A stretch of 64,000 nt of DNA, taken from NCBI GenBank assembly GCA_964419605.1, contig CAYQQM010000015.1:1-64000 (forward strand). The letters run 5' to 3'. Under the pieces are notes generated by a model. It was not told where the DNA came from, searched no databases, and saw nothing but the letters and a program-made list of their open reading frames with translations. Of this stretch, positions 1-8,726 are shown one piece after another (position 1 is the stretch's first letter; every line of letters begins with the position of its first letter). The position numbers and the translations under genes were made by a program. Origin of the DNA: JABFXX01 sp964419605. Lineage in GTDB: Bacteria; Myxococcota_A; Polyangia; Haliangiales; Haliangiaceae.

Positions 1-39
1 CACGTCACCCTCACCGCTGCGGAGGCGCCCGTGGCGTAG
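1..39 (+). CDS. C-terminal tail of a gene truncated by the window edge
   Basis: Reading frame 1 is open from the first base and ends in TAG at 37-39, giving the tail HVTLTAAEAPVA. Nothing else of this gene is visible, so no function can be given. It could also be a chance open stretch. The 165 bases between it and the next start hold no feature I can support. Confidence 0.3.
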   Translation, partial: HVTLTAAEAPVA

Positions 40-204
40 CTATTTTCGTGGCAGCCGATAGGGCATCCATGCGAGTGACGCCGGGAACGAGGGTTGGACG
101 CGTGGCATCGTGGCCGTCGTGTGAGGCCGCGTTCGTCGACGGAGTAAAAATCCTGCTCAATTGACTCCATTGAATGATGATACGGTTCGAACGTCGGACC
201 TAGG

Positions 205-1185
205 ATGAATACCTCGGCTATAGCTATCGCCCTCACCTTTGCTGGCCCTATTTCGACCGCGCGGGCTGCTCCCAACGCTGAGCTACTCCGCGGCCAGAAT
301 ATGTTGATCGTGCGCATCGAAACCAGTACCAACGATTTGCTTGGCGATCATGGTACTGGCAAGGGCGCACTGCGATGTTGGCCGCAAGATAAGGATGGCA
401 TCGCCGCGGGTTGCTATATCGGCGTCACTCGACGCGCAAGGCTAGTTGAGCCCGCGTTCCTCCCTCGGTCCAACCGCGATGACATCGTTTCACACCGCAC
501 GGTGGCGTTCTCCCCGCCGGTTACGGGAACCGTCGTGGTAACCGAAATCTCGCCGCAAGGACCGGAAACGGCTGGCCTCCTCGGCAAGACGATCGTGGTG
601 ACATTACCGAATGCGGTAGGTGTGGGTCTCTCTCTCTACAGCGACTGCAATGAAACCACAACTCTGCATTGCGAAGACCAAAGCGGGGAATCGTACCGCC
701 ATGGTATCACCGATCCGGCGGCGAGCTTCGTCGTCGGGCGCGACGGCAGCGTGCGTGCGTATACTCGGGAAGTAGCCCAAAGCGTGAAACGTGCAGTCTT
801 GGCAGCAGAGGCGGCTAAGACCCAACGGCAAGCGTCGATGGACGGACTCAGGGCGGCGATCGTTCATATCGATGACACGACCTATGACTTGCCGCGTGCA
901 CTCGTCGATTCGGCCTTGACGAACCCGGTTGAATTCGAGGATGGCGGGCGCATCGTACCCGCGATGAACCGCGGCCAAGTAATTGGCTATAAATTGTACG
1001 CGATTCGACCACACTCGCTGCTTGCGGCAGTTGGTTTCCAAAACGGCGATGTGATCAAGTCGATCAACGGCATCGCGCTCGTCGAGTCTAACATCACATT
1101 AACGCCGTTGCGGTCCGCTTCGATTTTTCGCGTTGCACTCGAGCGCGGGGGAACCCAGGTCGTGCTCACGTGGCGAATCAAGTAG
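205..1185 (+). CDS. Exported orphan GspC-like HR/PDZ protein
   Basis: A 326-residue protein with a Sec signal peptide (cleavage near ARA-AP, residue 21). The last ~110 residues match the layout of type II secretion GspC: an HR-like strand stretch (IDDTTYDLPRALVDSAL), the segment RIVPAMNRGQVIGYKLYAIRP, and a PDZ core (LLAAVGFQNGDVIKSING). In GspC these parts contact the GspD secretin and help select substrate. The first 200 residues are unfamiliar, and GspC's N-terminal inner-membrane anchor is replaced by what looks like a cleavable signal. No other gsp gene is nearby, so it is probably not a standard secretion subunit and may be a periplasmic adaptor. The start is ATG 205 because the signal peptide begins there. 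Confidence 0.6.
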   Translation: MNTSAIAIALTFAGPISTARAAPNAELLRGQNMLIVRIETSTNDLLGDHGTGKGALRCWPQDKDGIAAGCYIGVTRRARLVEPAFLPRSNRDDIVSHRTVAFSPPVTGTVVVTEISPQGPETAGLLGKTIVVTLPNAVGVGLSLYSDCNETTTLHCEDQSGESYRHGITDPAASFVVGRDGSVRAYTREVAQSVKRAVLAAEAAKTQRQASMDGLRAAIVHIDDTTYDLPRALVDSALTNPVEFEDGGRIVPAMNRGQVIGYKLYAIRPHSLLAAVGFQNGDVIKSINGIALVESNITLTPLRSASIFRVALERGGTQVVLTWRIK

Positions 1186-1344
1186 CCGACAGCACAGCAC
1201 GACGCGGGCAGTAGGCAACTATCAGCAATATTTAGTAGGACCGGGGTGAACAAAGTCATTCACGGTCGCCACCGGTGCGCAGACGCGATCATACGGCTTG
1301 CGGAACCAATCGACGAAGCGCGACGTACCCGCGCTTCAGATACC

Positions 1345-1377
1345 CGGGGTTGCCCCGCGTGGGGCAATCCCGTTTTT
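1345..1377 (+). terminator. Strong GC hairpin followed by T5
   Basis: A 12-bp stem (CGGGGTTGCCCC, loop GCGT, GGGGCAATCCCG; one G-T pair) at 1345-1372 is followed directly by TTTTT at 1373-1377. This is the classic form of an intrinsic terminator on the plus strand. It lies 160 bp after the 205-1185 gene and just before ATG 1382, so it either terminates the upstream transcript or attenuates the next gene. It also argues against the TTG at 1298 as the start of that gene. Confidence 0.6.
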
Positions 1378-1381
1378 GGGG

Positions 1382-2947
1382 ATGCCTTCCATGCTTGCTG
1401 TTGAAGGTGGGTATGTTGGTGAAGTCGGTTTTCCGGGAAATGTCGACGTTGCACCACCTTCTCGTGGGGCACTCCCGCCCACGGTTCAATCGAGCGCAAG
1501 CGAGCGGGTTCCCTCCGCGGAGATCCAGGCCGCCAAACGCATGTTGGAGGCGCAGAAGATGCCGCCGGCTATGCTTGAACGGCTGCTCGGGACCGAGGGA
1601 GTATTGGAGCGGCTATCGTCATCGAACCCGGCAGTTCGCGACTACGCCCTGCAGATCGTACGAGCTCATGTCGACGGTGCTCTACGCGTTGAGGCACTGA
1701 AACACCTGATCGATCAGGCGGAATCTCTGCTTGGCCTGCCAGAGGCGACTCGGCTGAGGCCGTTCAATCGCGGTGGGGAAACGTCTCGACACTACCTCGC
1801 CGAGGTGAACAACGGTGGGGAGGTCTTGCAGGTATTCTTGAAACTTCCCGCGGATCCATTCTCGGTTCTCGGTGTTGCCAATGACTTGCGGACCGCAAAA
1901 GACCTAGGGCCTCGGGGCGGCGTCGCATGGTCGTTCCCAGTGCGCGCTCGCCACAAGACGTTGGGCTGGGTCGAGGGTGCGGCGATGGAACCTTTCGCAG
2001 ACGGATTCTCGTACAGCCTGCTGTACGACCAGATGATCGCGGGACAGTCGCCCTCGGTGGAAATTACGATCGATCACGTCAGAGCGCTGAGAAAGATTCA
2101 AGTAGATGCGGCGGCCGATGGAGTTCTTCTCGACGACGAGCATCCTGGCCAATACATCGCTCGGCCCCGGCGGACTCCAGCGCGAAACAAAAATGGGGAC
2201 CGCGAGCGCTTGGTCGTTCCAGTGGACATGATGGTTCTTGCGAACACGCCATATTTGCCGCGGCCGGGCCTGCGGGACCCCATGAACAAAGCGAGACAGC
2301 TCGCAGAGTTCCAGTGGAGTCAAGCCGACAATAAAGGTGGGGCCGAAGCCGCGGTCGAAGGGTTCGTTTCGCGAGACGTAAAGGCAGCCGAAGCGCAGTT
2401 GAAACAGTGGTTTTCCAAATACGACCCCAAGAACAAGGCGGAGCGCCAGCACCTGGTTCGCCGAGTCAGCGATGTATTGACTGACCTCGGCGTCGATGAA
2501 TCGCTGATCGGCTATTTGCCAAAGCTCGACGACTTTCAGCTGCGAACACTGGTTCAAGCCAATGGATTTTTGGAGGGCGTCACAGCGTCGAACGAACGGC
2601 TTCGCCTGCATATCGAAGACCTGGCGTGGGAATACGCACTAAATCGCATGCCGCTTGAGGTATTGGAACTCTACCTCAGCAAGGCAACATCTGTCCTGGC
2701 CTTACCTGCGATTCTGGGGCTGTCGGACAAGCTCAGCTACAGCCAAACGTATGATGCTTGGGTCTATTGGGGCACGTTGAACGGTCGGAGGGTCGGAGTG
2801 ATGGTGCCGAAGTTGCCCCAGGAGGATTACCGCGTGGATGAGTATCTCCAAAGTATGCGACGCGGTCGAAATCTCGTTCCCGTTCGCATATTGGATTTTG
2901 GGACCCGAGTCTGGCGGCGAGGAGTCGCCTGGGAGGACCAGGGCTAA
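1382..2947 (+). CDS. Atypical protein-kinase-like protein, possibly truncated
   Basis: About 521 residues; the frame stays open back to TTG 1298, but the terminator hairpin at 1345-1377 favours ATG 1382 or 1391. Around residue 250 the motif DDEHPGQYI, followed by VPVDM some 25 residues later, resembles a kinase-fold catalytic loop (D-x-HPGN) and metal-binding Asp; upstream, EVLQVFLKLP resembles an N-lobe strand with the ATP-site lysine. Near the C terminus a second N-lobe-like stretch (NGRRVGVMVPKL) appears, then the protein ends after WRRGVAWEDQG with no second C-lobe. The family call is by eye and uncertain. The next gene converges from 2979. Function unknown; a pseudokinase or a small-molecule kinase-like enzyme are alternatives. 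Confidence 0.5.
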   Translation: MPSMLAVEGGYVGEVGFPGNVDVAPPSRGALPPTVQSSASERVPSAEIQAAKRMLEAQKMPPAMLERLLGTEGVLERLSSSNPAVRDYALQIVRAHVDGALRVEALKHLIDQAESLLGLPEATRLRPFNRGGETSRHYLAEVNNGGEVLQVFLKLPADPFSVLGVANDLRTAKDLGPRGGVAWSFPVRARHKTLGWVEGAAMEPFADGFSYSLLYDQMIAGQSPSVEITIDHVRALRKIQVDAAADGVLLDDEHPGQYIARPRRTPARNKNGDRERLVVPVDMMVLANTPYLPRPGLRDPMNKARQLAEFQWSQADNKGGAEAAVEGFVSRDVKAAEAQLKQWFSKYDPKNKAERQHLVRRVSDVLTDLGVDESLIGYLPKLDDFQLRTLVQANGFLEGVTASNERLRLHIEDLAWEYALNRMPLEVLELYLSKATSVLALPAILGLSDKLSYSQTYDAWVYWGTLNGRRVGVMVPKLPQEDYRVDEYLQSMRRGRNLVPVRILDFGTRVWRRGVAWEDQG

Positions 2948-2978
2948 CGAGTTGCCGCGCCTTCTGGGCCCTACGGCT

Positions 2979-4028
2979 TCACCCGGCTCGCCGCTGCCGC
3001 CGTATACGACCAGCGAAAGCCGCCAGGGCTCCTAGCCACACGAGTTCCCCCGAGGCCGCCGGCGAAACAGCGCACCCTGACCCACCTGTTCCGGTTGGCG
3101 AGCCGCCCGAGCCATTCGGCCCAGCATCGCTGCCCGACGTGGGGCCAGCATCTGGTACTGCGGCGGTGGCCGTTAGAAAGGCTCCAACCTCCACGTCTGC
3201 CCAATTGTCGGTCACGACGATCCGATCCAATCGCCGCACGTGCTCGGGCGAGTCGTTCGTCGGTTGCGCGATCGTGCCGTGCATCGTCAATGTATCTAAC
3301 ACCGGCGCGGCATTCGCCGTGTAGTGCGGCGTATCGATGATCTTCGTCCCATCGACCCATAGTTGAACCCGCCCGGCCGTGGAAGCCGCGACGGTGATGC
3401 CCAGAACCACGCCGTACCACCGCTCGTAATCGCACAGATACGGCTGTGCCGGACCATACGGCGCCTGAGTCGCGACGAGATGGTCAGGACCGTGATCGCC
3501 GATGAGCACCGTCGAATACCATGCGTCGAAGGTGAACTTGTGATCGCCGCCAATGGTGTAGTTGCCGTTCCATCCCGAACCGATGCCCCAGCGAAACCCG
3601 GTACCGCGAATTTCGATGAGCTTGTCGAACTGATACGGCGAGACACCGGTGTCGAGCCAGATGTCATTGCCAGCGACACGGTCAAAACGCACGAACGTCG
3701 CGAGGTAAACTGTGGTGCCAGAGCTGAGATTGATCGCCGGTAGCACCACGTCGACCTGCGCTGCGGCCGTGGCATTTTGGGTGTGCCACTCGACGAATTT
3801 TTCGCCAGACGGTGTGGCCACGGCGCAGCGCACAGTAGGCTGTGGCACCCCGGGATACGTATCCCACAAGCGGCCTTCGACGATTTCGGCATCTGCGATC
3901 GGGGCGTCGCAGGCCTTGCCTTCGAAGTCGGCACTATAGGTCGCAGCGCTCGCAGCGCCTCCCGAAACGACCCATATGATGGCGACTACCAGCGCGGTGC
4001 AATGCCGCTGTCGCGTTTTCACACCCAA
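2979..4028 (-). CDS. Secreted protein with MYXO-CTERM-like anchor
   Basis: A 349-residue protein with a signal peptide (cleavage near ASA-ATYSADFEG). Residues ~30-270 look like a concanavalin-type jelly-roll (FDKLIEIRGTGFRWGIG, KFTFDAWYSTVLIG, GRVQLWVDGTKI), the fold of LamG domains and polysaccharide lyases. A low-complexity linker rich in Gly, Ser, Thr and Asp follows (PDAGPTSGSDAGPNGSGG). The tail has Gly-Cys, then a hydrophobic segment (LVWLGALAAFAG) and a basic end RIRRQRRAG, the three-part form of a MYXO-CTERM sorting signal. It is likely displayed on the cell surface and may bind or cleave polysaccharide; no catalytic residues are recognised. It is convergent with the kinase-like gene. 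Confidence 0.65.
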   Translation of the reverse strand: MGVKTRQRHCTALVVAIIWVVSGGAASAATYSADFEGKACDAPIADAEIVEGRLWDTYPGVPQPTVRCAVATPSGEKFVEWHTQNATAAAQVDVVLPAINLSSGTTVYLATFVRFDRVAGNDIWLDTGVSPYQFDKLIEIRGTGFRWGIGSGWNGNYTIGGDHKFTFDAWYSTVLIGDHGPDHLVATQAPYGPAQPYLCDYERWYGVVLGITVAASTAGRVQLWVDGTKIIDTPHYTANAAPVLDTLTMHGTIAQPTNDSPEHVRRLDRIVVTDNWADVEVGAFLTATAAVPDAGPTSGSDAGPNGSGGSPTGTGGSGCAVSPAASGELVWLGALAAFAGRIRRQRRAG

Positions 4029-4157
4029 CTACCTCGTAGAAGGAAAATCAGAATGAAGCCCCATAATACTACGTGCGGTTCCAATTTTCATCATCACCGA
4101 AGGTCCAATGGCATCGGTCGATCCCAAATGCGTAGTAACCGCGCATTGGCCGCCTTG

Positions 4158-5819
4158 TTAGCGCTCGTTTCCTCTCTCTGCCGCAACGAGTACGACCCAG
4201 ACCGCGCCATCGCCGATTTCTGAATGCTTGCCCTGAGCGACGCCAATTCCGACGTCGTCCGGATGATAATCCCCAATGAGTTCGCGACCTTCCAACGCGT
4301 TCAGATCGGACACCGCAGTAATCACACTCCCAACGCGTTGGTAGGTGTTGGGCAGCGCCTCGAGTTGGCTCTTGGCGGTCGCCCACAACCGATCGCGAGG
4401 TCGACCAGACGCAAGGCCGATCGCGACCTGCTGGGCGATCGCTGTGAGCTTTGGATGAACGACGACGTTGCGAACGCTTGCGATGCGGGTCCGGACCTGC
4501 TCCGCGGCAACGCGGACATCAACCTTGGGCGGAAATCGAGCGAACACCTGAGTAACGAACAGTTCCCGTCGGCCCGACACCTCATCTCCCAACACGATGC
4601 TCATCCCGACGTGAGTTGCCGAAGCGGACAACAAATTCGCGCGATGGCCCGGACTGTTCATCAGTCCGCTATGAGCCTCTGCGACCCCGTAGGCGCGCGC
4701 TACGTTCTCGAGTACCAACGACGTTCCGATACCCGAAGCCCGCACACGATCGGCCGCCGACCCTGTAACCGGAGACACGTGGGCCACAATCCGCGTGCGC
4801 CGCATCTCCTCTGAATGGCCTTTCGCCACCGCGCCGAGCCGATCGTCCCACGCTAGCGGCGCAAGCTTGTGGGCTTGTCGATCGCGGTTCATCCACCCAA
4901 ACAGCCGCTTCTCGGCGTCGGCGACATCGCTGACGGCTTTGAAGTCAGCCCCGAAATCGATGACGACCGAAGGCGGCGGAGCGGCACCGCACCAGACTGG
5001 AAAATTCGCTAGAACCGCCGACCCAGAGGCATCGCTTGCCGCAATCTCGATCTGCTGTCGACCCACATGGTCGTTGCAACGAAACGTAGCTTTGATGCCG
5101 CCAAACTTGCCTTCCTCGACAGGCAGCCGCTCCGTTACCCCGCTTTCCCGGGTGATCAGAATCTCCGGGTTGCGATAACTTGCGTCCAGCACGCCGTGGA
5201 GCTTGAACTGACCGCGCGCGTTCAGCTGGCGAGGAATCGGCGCTGTTGAAATGCCTGAACTCTGCAGTGCAAACACGACAGCGCCTGATCCATCGCGATC
5301 GCGCTGTGCCGCAGCGACTCCAACCCGGGCGGCTCTGCCACTGCGAAGAATTTCGGAAAGCCGCGGCCGAAGTTGGTCGACGATCAATTCCGGCGAATCG
5401 ATTGGTCCCCACACCACAACCAGGTGCGGCGATGGCTCGACAATGCCGCTGTGCTGCATAGCGAATTCAACGGCGCTGTAACTAACGACACCCTCTTCCG
5501 GCACGATCTGGGCGAGGTCAGCGCACGCGCGAAAAAGCCGTGCGTCTGCCGCTGGCACCGGTACGCGAGCGCGAATTGCGGCTTCCGCCACGGCTGCGAC
5601 GACAGCATCGCCGAGCGTGCTGCTCGCCGGTTCCTGTAACGGCTCGTTATAGCGTTCGACTGCCGCTCCCCGCGGAGCAAACACAATCCCCGCCGGAGGC
5701 GACTCGCGACTCGCCACGCTGCTGCCGCTGCTGCGCCAGCTCGGTTGAGTTCCCACCGGCTTCGGCGTGCTGCCGCAGCCAACGACCGCGACAACCAGCA
5801 TCAGCGAGCGCAGCACCAA
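4158..5819 (-). CDS. Lipoprotein with C-terminal CAP (SCP/PR1) domain
   Basis: A 553-residue lipoprotein (lipobox VAVVGCG near residue 15). Residues ~270-300 lead into a CAP domain: FGWMNRDRQAHKLAPLAWD, then GHSEEM, AHVSPVTG, LENVA and NSPGHRANLL, which carry the usual His/Glu pocket of bacterial SCP/PR1 proteins. Such proteins bind lipids or act in the envelope; catalysis is unproven for most. The 150 residues after the CAP domain and the ~250 before it are unassigned. The start is TTG 5819 or GTG 5816, chosen to keep a full signal peptide, with a weak ribosome site. The 129-bp gap to the next gene (4029-4157) holds nothing I can name. Confidence 0.7.
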   Translation of the reverse strand: MVLRSLMLVVAVVGCGSTPKPVGTQPSWRSSGSSVASRESPPAGIVFAPRGAAVERYNEPLQEPASSTLGDAVVAAVAEAAIRARVPVPAADARLFRACADLAQIVPEEGVVSYSAVEFAMQHSGIVEPSPHLVVVWGPIDSPELIVDQLRPRLSEILRSGRAARVGVAAAQRDRDGSGAVVFALQSSGISTAPIPRQLNARGQFKLHGVLDASYRNPEILITRESGVTERLPVEEGKFGGIKATFRCNDHVGRQQIEIAASDASGSAVLANFPVWCGAAPPPSVVIDFGADFKAVSDVADAEKRLFGWMNRDRQAHKLAPLAWDDRLGAVAKGHSEEMRRTRIVAHVSPVTGSAADRVRASGIGTSLVLENVARAYGVAEAHSGLMNSPGHRANLLSASATHVGMSIVLGDEVSGRRELFVTQVFARFPPKVDVRVAAEQVRTRIASVRNVVVHPKLTAIAQQVAIGLASGRPRDRLWATAKSQLEALPNTYQRVGSVITAVSDLNALEGRELIGDYHPDDVGIGVAQGKHSEIGDGAVWVVLVAAERGNER

Positions 5820-5880
5820 GTTCCACTATACCATGCGAGCTCCCACGTTGTCGCAGGTAGGTAGACGCGGAGCCAACGAG

Positions 5881-7329
5881 TCACCGCACCGCGACAGGTT
5901 CGATCGAGCCCGATGGATCGGCGAACACCACAGTCAACATGCGGTCGAGCGCGTGGAAGTCGCGATAGGAGATGCGGTTCCAGCTCGAAGCGGCGATATC
6001 TTTGCGGCCGGACTTCGCGTCGACCCGAACCACGTTCATCCGCCAACGGTCGCCTACTCGAGGTGGGATACGAACCTGCATCGCGGTGTCTTTGCCCCGT
6101 ACAGCCGTCCACGGAATCGCGATTTCAGCGCTCCATCCCGCATCGCTATCGCCAGCGCGATCCGGAGTGCCGCGAACGTTCACCGCGGTCTCAATGCCCG
6201 ACTCCCATGCCGTGTCTCCAGGCTGAGCGCGGGTGGTCGCAAACCACGAGTCAAACGTTGCGTTATTGGGGTTCACCTGAAGCTCGACGTAACCCCGGCG
6301 ACTTCCATCCGCGTCGATGAAGAGTTCAACCGCGTCAGCTTTCCACAGCGGTTCGTCGTGGCGGTGATACGGACTGTAGATATCTGTGTCGGACACCTGC
6401 ACCAACACGTAAAGCCGCTCGCTGTCCCACGTAAGCTTCGCCGTTGTGCGTCCGTCCGGTTCGGGACTTCCCTCTGCAGTTAGAAATTCCGAGGACATCG
6501 CGGCTTTTGCCCAGGCTTCGTCCATTCCAAGGCCGTCGATTGTGAGCGGTGCCGAGGCGCGAGGCACGTACACAGTGCCAGGTGGCGGCGGTGCTTTGGC
6601 AAGATCGACGTCGAGGGTAGCCGCGACAACTGCACGTTCGAAGGTGTCGCGCCCACCAAGGCACTGTCCCGTAATAAGTTGATCGGCTGCGGCCTCGCAT
6701 CCCGGGCATCTCGCGGCTTTCGTCCTCACTCCCTCGGTCGCCGTACCGACAGGTACGGCTCGGTCGGTCGCTCCGGGCGCGCTCGCGATCTGCTCCGGGC
6801 TGCTGTGCCTCGCTCGATAACTTATTACGGGACAGTGCCTAACGGCCATGCGATCGGATATCCCGTGCCCGCCCACTCGCACCAGTCCGACATACAGCAC
6901 CGCTTTGCTGGAGTTCCAGTCTGGCCGCACGACGATATCGTGGACATCTTGGATGATTTCACCGGCCTGCCACGTCTGGGGGGGGTGGGCGAGCTCCATT
7001 TCGCTCGGGTCGATGTACATGAAGTCGGTGCTCCCAGCGCTGCCCCGTAGGATGCCAAATACTCGCCAACCCGGACCAGGCGCGCGCTCAACGCGCCAGT
7101 AGTGCGCGATTCGCACGCTCTGCCCTGGAGATAGGCCGGCGCTCGGCAGCTCGACGCGATTGCCGACGTAGGTAACTGCGCTGGGACCGAGCGAAACATC
7201 GAGTCGCGCAATGTCGCTCGGAACCTGGTCCAGCAAGTTGGCCGCAACGAGCTTGCGATCGATCTTGCGACTGACCGATCCGGAATCCACACACGATAGA
7301 AAAAAAACCAGCAGTGCCGCGCGTGTCAT
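5881..7329 (-). CDS. CBM9-like lipoprotein carrying an in-frame repeat insertion
   Basis: 482 residues from ATG 7329, whose ATGA overlaps the stop of the upstream cNMP-binding gene, so the two are translationally coupled. The N terminus has a lipoprotein signal (VFFLSCVDS, Cys 13). Residues ~30-160 form one unassigned domain. Residues ~250-482 resemble a family 9 carbohydrate-binding module: PLTIDGLGMDEAWAKA, YVLVQVSDTD, DAVELFIDADGS, YVELQVNPNN, GWSAEIAIPW. Between them, residues 164-225 are encoded by a 182-bp palindrome-ended repeat (6659-6840) that keeps the frame open. These ~61 residues are Cys/Arg/Ala-rich and match no domain, so the linker is recently acquired. Whether the product is functional is unknown. 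Confidence 0.7.
   Translation of the reverse strand: MTRAALLVFFLSCVDSGSVSRKIDRKLVAANLLDQVPSDIARLDVSLGPSAVTYVGNRVELPSAGLSPGQSVRIAHYWRVERAPGPGWRVFGILRGSAGSTDFMYIDPSEMELAHPPQTWQAGEIIQDVHDIVVRPDWNSSKAVLYVGLVRVGGHGISDRMAVRHCPVISYRARHSSPEQIASAPGATDRAVPVGTATEGVRTKAARCPGCEAAADQLITGQCLGGRDTFERAVVAATLDVDLAKAPPPPGTVYVPRASAPLTIDGLGMDEAWAKAAMSSEFLTAEGSPEPDGRTTAKLTWDSERLYVLVQVSDTDIYSPYHRHDEPLWKADAVELFIDADGSRRGYVELQVNPNNATFDSWFATTRAQPGDTAWESGIETAVNVRGTPDRAGDSDAGWSAEIAIPWTAVRGKDTAMQVRIPPRVGDRWRMNVVRVDAKSGRKDIAASSWNRISYRDFHALDRMLTVVFADPSGSIEPVAVR
6659..6840 (+). repeat. Element A, copy 1: 182-bp palindrome-ended repeat inside a CDS
   Basis: Perfect 22-bp inverted terminal arms at 6659-6680 (begins AGGCACTGTCCC) and 6819-6840 (ends GGGACAGTGCCT). 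The interior is nearly identical to copies 2 and 3 at 55.6-55.9 kb. A hairpin CCGTACC-GACA-GGTACGG lies at 6741-6758, the exact midpoint. A mid-stem pairs 6706-6715 with 6784-6793 in exact register (8 of 10 pairs). The 182-bp length is not a multiple of three, yet the host gene reads through from its signal peptide to its C-terminal domain. Confidence 0.85.
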
Positions 7330-8528
7330 ACGATGAGATCCGAGGCATCGTGAAACAGCGCGCGGTTCTCCTGCTCGCGCGCCTTGGCCAGTTGCTCGAC
7401 TTCGGCGAGCCAGGCGGGATGCTTTTGGGCGATAGCTACGAAGTCGCGCTTCGCCAGTTTGAGGACCACCGCGGGTTCCGCCGCGACGACGCTTGCCCCG
7501 GCCGGCGAGCCAGTGACCAACGAAATTTCGCCCACCGCCGCGCCGCAGCCAAGCTCCGCCACAACGCTGCCACCGGCGTGAACTTCGCAACGCCCGGTCA
7601 CTACGACCCAAAGCGTATCGTTAGGTGAACCCTCTGCGACCAGCGTCGTCCCTGCAGGGACGATTTCGGTCGTAAATTTCGCGAGCAATACGTCGCGATC
7701 CGCGGCTTCCAACGCCTGAAACAGTTCAGACGTTCGCATGAGGTTCGCCAATAGCCGCGCCCGAGCGTGAAATGCGAGCACCTCAGCGAGTTGCGGTTGC
7801 TTGGCGGCCGCAAGCTCCACCGCCTTCGCAGGGATTTCAAGCAGCCAAACGTCGCTCTGGGCAACTACCGTAGCCGTTCGATGAGTCCCTCCGACGAGCG
7901 CGATCTCGCCAAAAAACGCACCGGAGTAAAGTTCGCCGAGCGGCGTCGATTCGCGGCTCACCGCAACCGAACCATGCGCGAGCCAGTACAGCGCAAGCGC
8001 CGGATCGCCCATCGCGACGATCGTCGCTCCGGCGGGGTATGCACGCGCAGTCATGACGCCCACTAGTGCGCGCGCCCCGGGCTTGGACAATGCAGACAAC
8101 AGCGGCGCCGGGGCAACGTTCCCGGAGCTCCGTTCGGCTAACCACGGACCGAGCGTTGCGATGACCTTACGAGCATCGTCGATAGGCGACCCTGACTCGG
8201 CAATCTCTACCGCGGGCTGTTCTGCCTGCACCGGTTTTTCCATCGCAAAGTGCGGACCGCCCGTCGCGTACGTGTCGATCACATGCTCGACGAGTTCAAC
8301 GCCGCGAATGCTCCCCTGCTCAGCGAGGTATCGCCCACACGCAACCGCAAGCGCGACCTGACCGCTTGCACACGCCCCCTCCCCAACCGCCAAAAACGCA
8401 GCCTCCGCATCCTCGGGGTATCCGAGTGCTCCTAGAATCGCCGCAGCCTCTAGCCACGCACCGTAGTCGCTTGCGCGGGTGGTCAAAGCGCCGATCGAAC
8501 GAGCGAGATCCTGTTCCGTAACGGTCAC
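7326..8528 (-). CDS. Protein with two cyclic-nucleotide-binding domains
   Basis: 400 residues from GTG 8528. Residues 1-95 are helical and may be TPR-like. Two cNMP-binding folds follow, at about 145-255 and 265-385. The first has a nearly canonical phosphate-binding cassette (FFGEIALVGGTHRTATVVA, with the Arg that contacts the cyclic phosphate). The second (AVGEISLVTGSPAGASVVA) lacks that Arg and probably does not bind cAMP or cGMP in the usual way. There is no DNA-binding domain, unlike Crp. It overlaps the downstream CBM9-like lipoprotein gene by ATGA, suggesting a shared role. The 198 bp upstream separate it from a divergent gene at 8727 and probably hold both promoters. Confidence 0.75.
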   Translation of the reverse strand: MTVTEQDLARSIGALTTRASDYGAWLEAAAILGALGYPEDAEAAFLAVGEGACASGQVALAVACGRYLAEQGSIRGVELVEHVIDTYATGGPHFAMEKPVQAEQPAVEIAESGSPIDDARKVIATLGPWLAERSSGNVAPAPLLSALSKPGARALVGVMTARAYPAGATIVAMGDPALALYWLAHGSVAVSRESTPLGELYSGAFFGEIALVGGTHRTATVVAQSDVWLLEIPAKAVELAAAKQPQLAEVLAFHARARLLANLMRTSELFQALEAADRDVLLAKFTTEIVPAGTTLVAEGSPNDTLWVVVTGRCEVHAGGSVVAELGCGAAVGEISLVTGSPAGASVVAAEPAVVLKLAKRDFVAIAQKHPAWLAEVEQLAKAREQENRALFHDASDLIV

Positions 8529-8726
8529 CCGACCGTTATACCCGGCTCGGCGTGCCTAAAGGAGTTTCAACCGCAAGCCGATTGCTATCCGGTTGTATTT
8601 GCTACCCCAGCAGTGCCCGCATCAAGCCCGGCTCGCCCCGTTGGCACCGGCCGTCCAATGCGATACATCCTTGCGCAGGCGGGACAGGTACGCCCAACCA
8701 CATTACGCGGCGTGGAGGATTTTTGA

